Shown here: piece by piece, positions 40,215-49,462 of the stretch
How positions within the stretch are numbered: position 1 is the stretch's first letter
Layout of the letters: each line of letters starts with the position of its first letter
DNA from: Paenibacillus piri
GTDB taxonomy: Bacteria > Bacillota > Bacilli > Paenibacillales > NBRC-103111
Direction: 5' to 3'
DNA: 64,000 nucleotides
Assembly (NCBI RefSeq): GCF_004354045.1
Contig: NZ_SMRT01000016.1
Coordinates: 62,001 to 126,000 of the forward strand
The notes under the pieces: model-generated
Told to the model about the DNA's origin: nothing
The model's database searches: none
The model's input: only the letters and a program-made list of their open reading frames with translations
Program-made: the position numbers and the translations under genes

Positions 40215-42149
40215 TTACGATTTCGTCACCTCCTTTTCACGTAAATAACCTTTTTTGCGCGCCAATGCGTTCATGCTTTTAATCTGCCGAACCGCCTCGG
40301 CTTGTGCGCGCGTTTTTTCCTTTGCCGCAAAATAGACGGATCCCGCAGGATCGTCAATGGACCGTCCGGCCCGGCCAGCCATTTGGACCAGCGCAGCGGA
40401 GTCAAAAATCGGCGCATCCGCGTCCAAAATAAACACATCGGACTTCGGAATGGTGACGCCGCGCTCCAATATGGTGGTCGTAACCAGCATGCGCACCTGC
40501 TTGCTGCGGAAATCGATTACCTTTTCCGTACGGCTGCCGTCCTTGGATGAAGTCCCCTCCACCTGTATGCCGGGAAATAATTCGCTGAGCAGCCGGGTCA
40601 ACGGCTCGACCATATTAATTTTGGGGACGAACACAAATACTTGCGCCCCTCTTTGCAAAGAAGCCATCATACTATGCTTTAGCTTGACGGGTATGGAATG
40701 TTGTTGGAGCTGCTGTACCAGTGGGGGTATGCTCATGAGGACGGGTACAGGCAGCGGCTGCCGGTGATACCGGGCAGCTACTTTCACATGAGGTAGTTGA
40801 CGGCGCTGAACCGCCTTCTGAAGATGCTTGGGGGGTGTTGCCGACAACAATACGGTGGCGCCTCCGGGCTTGCACACGTTTTGTGCCGCAATCTGCAGCA
40901 TCGGGTTGTTATGATACGGAAAAGCGTCGAGCTCGTCAATGATGACGAGGTCGAAAGCGTGATGGAGCCGCAGCAGCTGATGCGTCGTCGCAATCGTTAT
41001 GCTGCCGCTATCCCATCGCTGCTCGCTGCCGCCGTACAGCGTCACTACAGGCTCCGGCGCGAACGCCTTCTCCAGCCGCGGCTTCAGCTCCAGCACGACG
41101 TCGCGCCTTGGCGTAGCTACGACGACCCTGCCTCCGTGGGCGACGGTATATTGGATCAACGGAAAAATCATTTCGGTTTTTCCCGCTCCGGTGACAGCCC
41201 ATATGAGAAACTTCCGGGATTCGAGCTCAGGTGCCGATTTAACGGCTGGCTGTAATTCATTTCCTTTCAAAAATTTCAACGCTTCGAGCGAAGCTTCGGC
41301 CTGAATTTCGCTGAGCCCCCATGGCTGCAAGTACGGCTCGAATGCTGTCGCTTCTGCCGCATGTTGTCCGAACGGCTCCGGCTTTTGATAAGATGTCGTC
41401 TCATGGGACGAGGCACTGACAACAATCGAGCAATAACGCGAGCGCCCCATCGTTAAGCACTGCTCGCAATAAGGGCAGGGCACACAGCAAAACATACACT
41501 CGGCATAAGCCAGATGCTCGTCCGTTCCGCCGCAGCGGTGACACTGGTAGGACATTTTCGGGCTTAGTAACGCGAATCTGCGCCGCTGCTTCACAGCTCT
41601 GACACCCTGATTCAACCGGAATGCCCCGGTTAAGCAGCCCATTTGCACATAAGCCAGCGGCTGGGAGGCTGCCTCTGTCAGCCCACGATGCTCGATAAGC
41701 TGCATGACTTCATCCATCAGCAAGCTTCGGCCCTGCATGGCGTCGACAAACGCCGCCAGCTCAGCTGCATCGATACGCAGCAACCGGTCTGCCAGGCTCG
41801 CTTGATAAGCTTCCCACTGCTTCAAGTCGCATTCCACCAAATGCCGGCTTAAACCGCCTTCAGCGGAAGATGCTCCGATTCCCGCTGCCGACAAATGCCG
41901 GTTTATTCTGTCAAGCCATAGCTCAGGGCTGGATGCAGTTTCCGTTTTCTTGCCCCCGCCGCGCGCAGCTTCATTCAGCTCTTCCATTAGCGCTACGGCT
42001 TGTCCATACGAAATGGCCGGCTGCAGCATCCAGATCCGAACCGAATCATGATGCTGACCGAACCAATAGCTCAGATCCGCATTTATATCCAAGGAGATAT
42101 GCCACATGTTCATGCGGTCGCCCCTCACGGAATATAAAGTAACTTTCAT
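40215..42149 (-). CDS. comFA: DNA uptake ATPase ComFA
   Basis: The 644-residue protein is a helicase-like motor for transforming DNA. A four-cysteine zinc cluster region spans about residues 203-240 (C-H-R-C to R-S-R-Y-C). Walker A V-T-G-A-G-K-T is at about 319-325, and the D-E-L-D box plus S-A-T and the motif Q-M-A-G-R-A-G-R follow. The N-terminal 200 residues are less conserved and longer than in Bacillus subtilis ComFA. The start is uncertain because the ribosome binding site is poor; a methionine at codon 13 is possible. Confidence 0.94.
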   Translation of the reverse strand: MKVTLYSVRGDRMNMWHISLDINADLSYWFGQHHDSVRIWMLQPAISYGQAVALMEELNEAARGGGKKTETASSPELWLDRINRHLSAAGIGASSAEGGLSRHLVECDLKQWEAYQASLADRLLRIDAAELAAFVDAMQGRSLLMDEVMQLIEHRGLTEAASQPLAYVQMGCLTGAFRLNQGVRAVKQRRRFALLSPKMSYQCHRCGGTDEHLAYAECMFCCVPCPYCEQCLTMGRSRYCSIVVSASSHETTSYQKPEPFGQHAAEATAFEPYLQPWGLSEIQAEASLEALKFLKGNELQPAVKSAPELESRKFLIWAVTGAGKTEMIFPLIQYTVAHGGRVVVATPRRDVVLELKPRLEKAFAPEPVVTLYGGSEQRWDSGSITIATTHQLLRLHHAFDLVIIDELDAFPYHNNPMLQIAAQNVCKPGGATVLLSATPPKHLQKAVQRRQLPHVKVAARYHRQPLPVPVLMSIPPLVQQLQQHSIPVKLKHSMMASLQRGAQVFVFVPKINMVEPLTRLLSELFPGIQVEGTSSKDGSRTEKVIDFRSKQVRMLVTTTILERGVTIPKSDVFILDADAPIFDSAALVQMAGRAGRSIDDPAGSVYFAAKEKTRAQAEAVRQIKSMNALARKKGYLREKEVTKS

Positions 42150-42170
42150 CCGTCACCGCCTACTCATTTT

Positions 42171-42569
42171 TCAAAACATCTTGTAAGCGGTTACCAGTTC
42201 TTCTTGCTGTCCGAGACGCACCACGATAACCTGCTTATCTTCATGCCGGACAATCCATTCCTCCAACGAACCGTCCGCTTCAAAATTGCTTATATCCATC
42301 TGATGTTCTCGACGCATACGTTCGACAATAGCCAACGTATCATCCGTCGAGCCTTCATCCGCAATCGTGATTTGAATGTCTCTGCCTTTCAGCCGCGAAA
42401 AAAAATGCAAAGACCGAATATACCATTCAACCTGCAGCTGGCTGTTACAGGTAATGAGCAAAAAATGCGTGATTGTTCTACGCTCGTTCCGGCTGTGCCG
42501 GTAAAACCAATGCACCAAGGCGATACCCGCAGCATAGCTGCCAAAGATCCACAATAATCCTAACACCAT
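42171..42569 (-). CDS. Membrane-anchored protein with glycosyltransferase-like fold
   Basis: The 132-residue protein starts with one hydrophobic segment (V-L-G-L-L-W-I-F-G-S-Y-A-A-G-I-A-L-V) and continues with a short domain resembling the start of GT2 glycosyltransferases (H-F-L-L-I-T-C-N-S and I-A-D-E-G-S-T-D-D-T). It is far too short for an active glycosyltransferase. GGGAGGG precedes the chosen ATG; an upstream frame has no such site. It lies between degU and comFA. Confidence 0.72.
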   Translation of the reverse strand: MVLGLLWIFGSYAAGIALVHWFYRHSRNERRTITHFLLITCNSQLQVEWYIRSLHFFSRLKGRDIQITIADEGSTDDTLAIVERMRREHQMDISNFEADGSLEEWIVRHEDKQVIVVRLGQQEELVTAYKMF

Positions 42570-42681
42570 CGCGGCTCCCTCCCTTAAACCCATTATATGC
42601 GGCAACAGGTTGGTTGGTTCCTCTCCGGACGGAAAATAGATCTTGGACCGATACTGCGAATCCCCTTGTAAAATTCATTCG

Positions 42682-43407
42682 TTACAGCGTTACCCATCCA
42701 TTTTTGATAGCGATAATAACAGCCTGCGTACGATCATCAACTTCCATTTTTTGCAAAATGCTGCTTACGTGATTTTTGACGGTTTTCTCGCTAATAAATA
42801 AAAACTCGCCGATCATTTTATTGCTCTTTCCTTCAGCCATCAAGCGAAGCACTTCCGCTTCCCTTCTCGTTAAAGGACTGCTATCGGTATGTATGTACTT
42901 GACTCCGGCTTCTTTGGGAGCGGCTCCCGAGCCGGCAACGCCCACTTCATCCAAGTATGTCATACGGCGCAGCTGGTTGATCAGCTTGCCGGTTACTTTC
43001 GGATGTATGTATGCATGCCCCGCAACAACGGAACGTATGGCATTAATCAGCGACTCCGCTTCCATATCCTTCAATAAGTAGCCTGAGGCTCCTTTACGGA
43101 GCGTTTCGAACACATAGCTCTCGTCATCATGAATCGATAAGATGATCACTTTAATGTCCGGAAATATTTCCTTTAGCTTCTCTGTCGCGACGACGCCGTT
43201 CTCAATGGGCATATTAATATCCATCAATACGATATCCGGGTTCAAAGCGTTGCACAGCTCAATCACCTGGATGCCGTCCCCGCATTCTCCGACGACTTCA
43301 AGATCAGCTTCCATATTGAGAATACGTTTTACCCCTTCGCGAAACAATTGGTGGTCATCGGCCAGAACTAGCTTGATGTTACGTTTTGAAGTTGCTATTA
43401 AATCCAT
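42682..43407 (-). CDS. degU: Response regulator DegU
   Basis: The 241-residue regulator has a receiver domain with the acidic pair D17/D18, the phosphorylated D63 in L-M-D-I-N-M-P and the conserved lysine in Y-L-L-K-D, followed by a LuxR-type HTH (L-T-R-R-E-A-E-V-L-R-L-M-A-E-G-K-S-N-K). DegU controls competence, exoenzymes and motility in Bacillus. The start follows AAAGGAGGAG, 3 bases after degS. The pairing with degS and the neighbouring comFA fits known DegU targets. Confidence 0.95.
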   Translation of the reverse strand: MDLIATSKRNIKLVLADDHQLFREGVKRILNMEADLEVVGECGDGIQVIELCNALNPDIVLMDINMPIENGVVATEKLKEIFPDIKVIILSIHDDESYVFETLRKGASGYLLKDMEAESLINAIRSVVAGHAYIHPKVTGKLINQLRRMTYLDEVGVAGSGAAPKEAGVKYIHTDSSPLTRREAEVLRLMAEGKSNKMIGEFLFISEKTVKNHVSSILQKMEVDDRTQAVIIAIKNGWVTL

Positions 43408-43410
43408 TAA

Positions 43411-44574
43411 TTACTCCTCCTTTGACGTTAGTTTAATCGGGATCAGCAGTGATACTTTGGTTCCCGCGTCTTTGGCCGATTGAATTTCCATTCTGCCTTC
43501 GAGCAGCTCAACCCGTTCGCGCATCCCCATCAAGCCGTAATGGCTGCCTCTTTCGATCTTTTTATCAATGCTTTCGACGGCAAAGCCGACGCCGTTATCC
43601 GATACGACGATTTTCACCATTTGCTGCTGAAAGGTGACCTCGAGCGTAATATGCGATGCATGGGCGTGCTTCAACACATTGGAGAACGCTTCCTGCACCA
43701 GCCGATAAATGGCGACCTCCATCCCCGAGGGGAGACGGCTGTCCTTGCCTATCAGATCAAACCTTGTCGAAATTTTCGTCTTTTCCTCATAGTCTTGAAC
43801 AAATTTTCGCAGCGCCGGAATCAGTCCCAGGTCATCAAGTGCCATCGGCCTCAGATTAAAAATAATTTTGCGTACTTCTTCAATCCCGCCACGGACCTGT
43901 CCTTTCAAATCCCGCAGTTCTTCCTTGACAGAGGAATACGCATGCTTGGTCAACATCCGTTCGGCGATTTCCGTCCGCAGCACGACATTGGCCATCGTTT
44001 GCGCCAGTCCGTCATGTATTTCCCGGGCAATTCGCTTCCGTTCCTCTTCCTGTGCCAAAATAATTTTCAAACCAAGCAGCTGCCGATTTTTGGCGGATTC
44101 CAACAGTCGCGTCACTTGATTCAGGTCGCCTGATAAATACTCCAGCACTACGTTGACCTGAGAAACGACCGTTTCGGCTCTTTCGAGCTGCCGGTCCACA
44201 TTTTTTATCCGCTTTTGCAAATCATCGCGTCTTGCTTTCAGATGGACTTCTTTTTCCCTGAGCATTGCCAACTGCGTCTGCATTTGGGTAGCCAGCTCGT
44301 ACGCCGCTCGAATATCCTCTTCCGTGAACCGTTTAAAATCGCGGCTTACTTCGGTCAGCCTCATACGGGCCCGGCGGTACTCCATTTCATACTTGTCAAC
44401 CTTATCGATTGTATCCGTCGTCTCTTCAATTACATGCTGCAGCTCGTTGTTAAGCGCAGTCCGTTCTGCCCGAACACTTTCACAGATTTCGAATATTTGA
44501 TACTTACTACTCTCCATGACATCAATCGCATTTTTTATAACGCGGTCTAAAGCATCCACTTGCATCCAGGCCAT
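43411..44574 (-). CDS. degS: Sensor histidine kinase DegS
   Basis: The 387-residue cytoplasmic kinase has an N-terminal coiled coil sensor (about residues 20-170), the phosphorylated histidine in R-K-R-I-A-R-E-I-H-D-G-L-A-Q and a C-terminal ATPase domain with D-N-G-V-G-F and G-L-M-G-M-R-E-R. There is no membrane segment, as in Bacillus subtilis DegS. The ATG at 44574 lies close to AAGGAGG; an ATG three codons later is the alternative. It precedes degU. Confidence 0.94.
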   Translation of the reverse strand: MAWMQVDALDRVIKNAIDVMESSKYQIFEICESVRAERTALNNELQHVIEETTDTIDKVDKYEMEYRRARMRLTEVSRDFKRFTEEDIRAAYELATQMQTQLAMLREKEVHLKARRDDLQKRIKNVDRQLERAETVVSQVNVVLEYLSGDLNQVTRLLESAKNRQLLGLKIILAQEEERKRIAREIHDGLAQTMANVVLRTEIAERMLTKHAYSSVKEELRDLKGQVRGGIEEVRKIIFNLRPMALDDLGLIPALRKFVQDYEEKTKISTRFDLIGKDSRLPSGMEVAIYRLVQEAFSNVLKHAHASHITLEVTFQQQMVKIVVSDNGVGFAVESIDKKIERGSHYGLMGMRERVELLEGRMEIQSAKDAGTKVSLLIPIKLTSKEE

Positions 44575-44602
44575 GCCCCTCCTTGGGAGATTCAACCAAC
44601 TG

Positions 44603-44676
44603 GAGCCTATTCGGTCTTTATTCCTACGCGAATAGGCTCTTATGCAATATAGTAACATATTTCAACACGATTGTAA
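44603..44676 (-). promoter_or_regulatory. degS promoter and 5'-terminal hairpin
   Basis: Minus strand -35 TTACAA (44671-44676), 16-base spacer, -10 TACTAT (44649-44654). Transcription would begin near 44642, immediately followed by a perfect 11-base inverted repeat GAGCCTATTCG / CGAATAGGCTC (44603-44639) with no U-run after it. A hairpin at the extreme 5' end often stabilises mRNA; an operator is another possibility. Confidence 0.5.
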
Positions 44677-44693
44677 GAGGATAATAGGACTAA

Positions 44694-47321
44694 TTATTGC
44701 AAGGTAATTTGCTTCGTTTTCTCATCCCACGTTACTTTCCAGCCCAAGTTCTCCGATAGGATGCGCAGCGGAACGACTGTCAAATTGTTCATAATTTTAG
44801 GCGCCACCTCTGCCGTAATACGCTGGCCGTTCACAATAAGATCCAAATTGTCGACCCACAAATCGACCATTTTATCGCCGCGGATGACAGTGACCTTCCG
44901 TTCTTTATCGTCCCAACGCACCGTGCCTCCGAGCGCGTCGGTTACGAATCGAATCGGAATCAACGTGTTCCCTTTTTCGATAATCGGCGCCTGTTCGAGC
45001 GTCATGCCTTTGCCGTTGACAGATACCGCTGTCTTGTTGATCGTCAAATTGACCGAATTTTTCGAAGGAACGTTAACCTGCCCTTTGTACGAAAAAGTAA
45101 CATCGTCGATTCCTACTTTGCCTTTCGCCGCGCGCTCATCCTGCCCGATTTCTTCATTGACCACATATATATTTCGTACCGTAATCGGGTATTTAAGGTT
45201 ATACTCGGACAAATCGGCCGAAACTAATTTCCAGCCCTTCCAATTCAGGCTCGGCACAACTTCAACATAGTATACCTTGCCACTGTTATCTTTAATCTCG
45301 GTTTTCAGCGCATTCAAGCTTTCGTCGCCATTAACTTTCATCTTGATCAGCTGCGGCTCGCCCTCAATTTGAATGCCCTGATCCAAGTCGGCGTAGGCCC
45401 ATTTCGTTCCCTTGCCTTGGGTAAAATCATAGTTCAATTCCAAATATTTGTTTTTCGCTTCATTTTCTTTAATATAGACCGACGCTGTAACTTCTTGAGG
45501 GAGTGCTCTCGACATTGTCATTACAGCATAATTATCGACGTCATACCACACCTTGTCTTTCCCGACGGCAATGGTCAGCATCGTACTGTAACCGTCATAA
45601 CGCGCAATCAGCTGCGCCTGGGTCGTCCCCTGCAGGCTGTTCACTTTAAGCAGGCCGTCCTTGACTTCGGCTTTCATTCCGATAATTTCCCATTCGATCA
45701 AACCAGGAGGTACTTCTCTTGTTTTACCCGACTTCGTTGTTGCGATAACAGGAAGTTTGTAAGTCTCACCTTCCGTTAGAGCAATATTCGCCGCGTTTAT
45801 TTTCAAGTTGGCGATTTGATCCCGGCCCGCTACCTCAATCTCTGCCGATTGACTGCCTTTTCCGGATACAGCCGTCACTTTGGCCGTTCCCGGTTTGCTC
45901 GGCGTAAATATATTGTCTTTAAACGAGCCCGATTGGGCTTCCGCCGTCCATGTAGCCGGTATTGCTACCTTGTCCGTTGCGATCGGGTTGTAGTATTCGT
46001 CATAGGCTTTAAAATTCAACGGCGCCTGCTCGTTCACGAACAGTACATTGGGTGCTTGAATAAATAGGCCCTTTACCTCTCCTTGCGGAGCTGTCGAGTA
46101 TACTCCTACGCCATTGACAACTTTGCGCTCGATACCCGTTTCGGTCTTGTTGATCAGCACCGGATTGAACTCACCCAATGGACGGGCCACCATCTGTGTC
46201 GAGCCGCCGCCATCCAGGTTCAAACCTTTCCAAACGCCGACCTTAATCATAAATTGCTGCAGTTCAGTCATGCTCAAGCCTTTGCTGTCGCCGCTGTTAT
46301 CCACGGTAATAATGTAGGCTGTTTTTTGGTCCTTGGAGTAGCCAAGCGCCGTTCTCGAACGGTTGCAGCACAAACTGGCCACTTCACGGGAAAATTCCGT
46401 AGGCTTGCCTTCATCGACCATGATCGTATGGCCGCCTATCATCATCTTAAAGTTTTTCGCATCATACGTTTTATTCGGGTCCTGCGGCAAAATTTGATAA
46501 TCGGCTGTCAACGGATCCCCGACTTTCATATGCTGCTTCACGAATTCGGCCGCTTTGCCGGAAGTACGCAAAATATAACCATCCTTAGGAGCGATCATAT
46601 CGATAACTGTATTTTCATTAATTTTCGTAATGATGTTGTTTTGAACCAGTACTTCGGTCGGCACCGTAACGCCGTCATTCGAACGATCCGCCTGTCCCCA
46701 AGCGTTTGTATACATAAACATCGCATCGACCATACTATGCTCGCCGCCCGGCTCAAACCAATAATAAGTCTTATTGATGCCTCCCAGCGGGAATTTAGCT
46801 CCGTCTCTGGCTGTTACCGATCCTGCGAAAGTAAACAAATCGACTATCGGCACATTATCTTTCGATAAGGCAAACGAATAGAAGCCCGGCAAATACGGCG
46901 GAGTCGCCATCAGCTGCCCATTTGAAATTTCCGGTCCCATCGGCACGCCTTCGGCTTGCGTATTGTAAAAATCACCGTTAACGCCCGCTACGGCCTTCGT
47001 TTCTTTGGCCATCGCCAATACGCTCTGCTTTTTCGTAAATTGGTTGTTCGTGCCTGTCATTACATCCAATTTTACATTCGGATTGGTTAAATCGACTTCT
47101 ACTACATTACCGTTTGTTGTAATTTCTTTCGAGTTTCGTGTCGATTTCCAAACATATTTTTTTAAAGTGGCGCCTGACGTTAATATTTCCTGGCTTACCA
47201 TCGTAACGGTTGGCTCTGCCGCCTCCGCCTGGGCTGTAGCCGTCGACAAAATAGGCGAAATCCCAATCATAGCCGACAACACAAAAGAAGTTACCGATAC
47301 CCATACTTTGTGTGTACTCAC
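44694..47321 (-). CDS. Secreted phosphodiester-glycosidase-domain protein with copper-amine-oxidase-like repeats
   Basis: The 875-residue protein begins with a signal peptide (hydrophobic core V-T-S-F-V-L-S-A-M-I-G-I) and is presumably exported. Residues about 60-370 resemble the NAGPA domain, with V-N-G-D-F-Y and L-N-L-D-G-G-G-S-T-Q-M. A middle part of about 370 residues looks like Ig-like beta modules. The last 110 residues hold two copper-amine-oxidase-N-type repeats (R-F-V-T-D-A-L-G-G and R-I-L-S-E-N-L-G-W-K), a wall-associated module. The GTG at 47321 lies 9 bases after AGGAGGGAG. The substrate is unknown. Confidence 0.85.
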   Translation of the reverse strand: MSTHKVWVSVTSFVLSAMIGISPILSTATAQAEAAEPTVTMVSQEILTSGATLKKYVWKSTRNSKEITTNGNVVEVDLTNPNVKLDVMTGTNNQFTKKQSVLAMAKETKAVAGVNGDFYNTQAEGVPMGPEISNGQLMATPPYLPGFYSFALSKDNVPIVDLFTFAGSVTARDGAKFPLGGINKTYYWFEPGGEHSMVDAMFMYTNAWGQADRSNDGVTVPTEVLVQNNIITKINENTVIDMIAPKDGYILRTSGKAAEFVKQHMKVGDPLTADYQILPQDPNKTYDAKNFKMMIGGHTIMVDEGKPTEFSREVASLCCNRSRTALGYSKDQKTAYIITVDNSGDSKGLSMTELQQFMIKVGVWKGLNLDGGGSTQMVARPLGEFNPVLINKTETGIERKVVNGVGVYSTAPQGEVKGLFIQAPNVLFVNEQAPLNFKAYDEYYNPIATDKVAIPATWTAEAQSGSFKDNIFTPSKPGTAKVTAVSGKGSQSAEIEVAGRDQIANLKINAANIALTEGETYKLPVIATTKSGKTREVPPGLIEWEIIGMKAEVKDGLLKVNSLQGTTQAQLIARYDGYSTMLTIAVGKDKVWYDVDNYAVMTMSRALPQEVTASVYIKENEAKNKYLELNYDFTQGKGTKWAYADLDQGIQIEGEPQLIKMKVNGDESLNALKTEIKDNSGKVYYVEVVPSLNWKGWKLVSADLSEYNLKYPITVRNIYVVNEEIGQDERAAKGKVGIDDVTFSYKGQVNVPSKNSVNLTINKTAVSVNGKGMTLEQAPIIEKGNTLIPIRFVTDALGGTVRWDDKERKVTVIRGDKMVDLWVDNLDLIVNGQRITAEVAPKIMNNLTVVPLRILSENLGWKVTWDEKTKQITLQ

Positions 47322-47345
47322 GTAGTTTCTCCCTCCTGATCTCAC

Positions 47346-47590
47346 TCTCCTTTATTATAGACTCTATTACTATTAAAAAAGTTACGAATTATTGGCGAAA
47401 AATCAAAGAGTTGCTAATTCAGCAAAATCAAACCGCATTCTGCTAATGGATTTTTCCCGGATCCGGGTTGTAGAATAAGAAAACCTATACCGAGGCTTTT
47501 CAAGGATGAGCGACCGCGATTTAAATGTAGGTTTTCTTGAAATATCAGAATTGTTCAGCTCCGCTGAAAACATATAAATTCTGACATTAT
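47346..47590. other. Intergenic region with two large inverted repeats, metK to glycosidase-like gene
   Basis: A -10-like TATAAT (47354-47359, minus) may drive the glycosidase-like gene; its -35 is weak. Farther upstream AAGAAAACCTA (around 47476-47486) pairs with TAGGTTTTCTT (around 47530-47540), and TCAGAATT/AATTCTGA (around 47544-47580) encloses CAGC/GCTG. I do not recognise a riboswitch class. No gene is seen. Confidence 0.5.
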
Positions 47591-47622
47591 AAAAATAACC
47601 CCGGCTCCGAAGAACCGGGGTT
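47590..47622 (-). terminator. metK terminator
   Basis: AACCCCGG (47597-47604) pairs with CCGGGGTT (47615-47622), followed on the minus strand by ATTTTTAT. It lies 13 bases after the metK stop. Confidence 0.88.
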
Positions 47623-47634
47623 TTGCTCCATAAA

Positions 47635-48840
47635 TTACGCTAAAGCATCGCGTTTCAGCAATTCCGCTTTATCCGTACGCTCCCACGGGAGGTCCACATC
47701 GTTACGGCCAAAATGTCCGTAAGCGGCGGTTTGCTTGTAAATCGGTCTGCGAAGCTCCAGCTGCTTAATAATGCCCGCAGGACGCAAGTCAAAATGTTTG
47801 CGAACCACTTCAACCAGCTTCTCTTCGCTGACTTTACCAGTGCCGAACGTGTCGACCGCTACCGAAACCGGCTGTGCTACACCGATCGCATATGCAAGCT
47901 GCACTTCGCATTTATCGGCCAATCCGGCTGCGACAATGTTTTTAGCTACATATCTTGCTGCATAGGCACCGGATCTGTCAACTTTCGTCGGATCTTTTCC
48001 GGAGAACGCACCGCCGCCATGACGAGCATAGCCGCCATACGTATCGACAATAATTTTACGTCCCGTCAAGCCTGCATCCCCTTGAGGACCACCGATAACA
48101 AAACGACCTGTAGGGTTGATGAAATATTTCGTATCGCTGCTCAAAAATTTCTCAGGCACGATCGGCTTGATAACATGTTCTTTAATATCTGCTTGGATTT
48201 GTTCTAAAGTAATATCTTCGCTGTGCTGAGTGGATACTACAATCGTGTCGACACGTACCGGAGTATCGCCCTCATATTCAACCGTTACTTGCGTTTTACC
48301 ATCCGGACGCAAATACGGCAGAGTACCGTTCTTACGCACTTCCGTCAAACGACGGGAGAGCTGGTGGGCAATAGAAATTGGAAGCGGCATTAATTCAGGC
48401 GTTTCATTCACGGCAAAACCGAACATCATGCCTTGGTCGCCCGCACCGATCGCTTCGATCTGCTCGTCCGTCATAAGACCTTCGCGTGCTTCCAACGCCT
48501 TATTGACACCTTGAGCGATGTCGGGCGATTGTTCGTTTAGCGATACAAGAACTGCACAAGTTTGCGAATCGAAGCCAAATTTTGCACGGGTGTATCCAAT
48601 TTCTTTAATAGTTTGACGGGCAATGGACTGTATGTCGACATATTCCGATTGACTCGAAATTTCTCCAATTACAAGTACCAAGCCTGTTGCTACCGAAACT
48701 TCGCATGCTACGCGAGCATTAGGATCGTTTGCAAGGAATGCATCCAAAACCGCATCGGAGATTTGGTCGCAAATTTTATCCGGATGCCCTTCCGTTACGG
48801 ATTCAGAAGTGAATAAGCGTCGACCGCGTGGAATTGTCAT
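47635..48840 (-). CDS. metK: S-adenosylmethionine synthetase
   Basis: The 401-residue enzyme makes S-adenosylmethionine from methionine and ATP. Motifs include G-H-P-D-K near residue 18, G-A-G-D-Q-G-M-M-F-G and the glycine loop G-G-G-A-F-S-G-K-D-P-T-K-V-D-R-S. GGGAGG precedes the ATG. The leader of about 150 bases has a small hairpin (GCTTC-N5-GAAGC, 48882-48896) but I see no S-box signature, unlike in Bacillus subtilis metK. Confidence 0.98.
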   Translation of the reverse strand: MTIPRGRRLFTSESVTEGHPDKICDQISDAVLDAFLANDPNARVACEVSVATGLVLVIGEISSQSEYVDIQSIARQTIKEIGYTRAKFGFDSQTCAVLVSLNEQSPDIAQGVNKALEAREGLMTDEQIEAIGAGDQGMMFGFAVNETPELMPLPISIAHQLSRRLTEVRKNGTLPYLRPDGKTQVTVEYEGDTPVRVDTIVVSTQHSEDITLEQIQADIKEHVIKPIVPEKFLSSDTKYFINPTGRFVIGGPQGDAGLTGRKIIVDTYGGYARHGGGAFSGKDPTKVDRSGAYAARYVAKNIVAAGLADKCEVQLAYAIGVAQPVSVAVDTFGTGKVSEEKLVEVVRKHFDLRPAGIIKQLELRRPIYKQTAAYGHFGRNDVDLPWERTDKAELLKRDALA

Positions 48841-48985
48841 ATTATCGACCTCCCAATAATAGTTATTAATTAAAAGAAACGCTTCTAATCGAAGCTCTTC
48901 AACAAAGACGCCTTCGTGTCAGAGGAAGCCTTTCTTGAACCTTTAAAGCTGCTAGCTTTATGGCAATCTAAACAATTGCATCATA

Positions 48986-49020
48986 CAAAAAATCAAACCT
49001 TTTCCGTCAGGAAAAGGTTT
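48986..49020 (-). terminator. Terminator after the spore protein gene
   Basis: AAACCTTTTCC (48995-49005) and GGAAAAGGTTT (49010-49020) form a perfect 11-base stem with a 4-base loop; on the minus strand GATTTTTTG follows. It separates the sspA-like gene from metK. Confidence 0.9.
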
Positions 49021-49105
49021 TACATGACCTTCTTAAGCTATGTTACTGGATTTGAGTAGGACTGTCAATAATATTGCATACGTTCTGAAAAAATTAACAA
49101 AGTAA

Positions 49106-49375
49106 TTATAAGTTCAACATCATTTCTTCAGCCTTGCGAATCAGACGGCTCGTAATGGCTCCGCCAACAGCCCCTGTATCACGAGACGCGATATGTCCCC
49201 AGTAATCTTCTCTAACCGAATGAGCCGGTATCGAGCCTAACTCTGTTGCAAATTCAACATTAGCATCTGCAGCAACTGATTTCCCAACCGGAAGTCCCAA
49301 CTCGGCAGCAATTTCATACTTTAGAGCATCCAATGCTTGATGACTTTCCGGCACAACCTTTTTTCCTTTTGCCAT
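49106..49375 (-). CDS. Small acid-soluble spore protein, alpha/beta type
   Basis: The 89-residue protein has the alpha/beta SASP signature: K-Y-E-I-A-A-E-L-G-L (germination protease site region) and the C-terminal Y-W-G-H-I-A-S-R-D-T-G-A-V-G-G. These proteins coat DNA in spores. The start M-A-K-G-K-K follows GGAGGTGG. The N-terminal segment and the A-A-D-A-N-V insert between the two conserved blocks are longer than in SspA/SspB. Confidence 0.92.
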   Translation of the reverse strand: MAKGKKVVPESHQALDALKYEIAAELGLPVGKSVAADANVEFATELGSIPAHSVREDYWGHIASRDTGAVGGAITSRLIRKAEEMMLNL

Positions 49376-49404
49376 GAAATCCACCTCCATAAGTGATGTA
49401 CTCA

Positions 49405-49411
49405 TAGTATG
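49405..49411 (-). promoter_or_regulatory. SigG-like -10 of the spore protein gene
   Basis: CATACTA on the minus strand matches the SigG -10 consensus CATWHTA, about 30 bases before the ATG. The -35 region is not a good match, so the call rests on the -10 and on the sporulation-specific gene. Confidence 0.4.
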
Positions 49412-49462
49412 TCCGTGCTATCTCGGTTGAATCGTATAAACAGTTGTCATCTGGGGTAAAAT

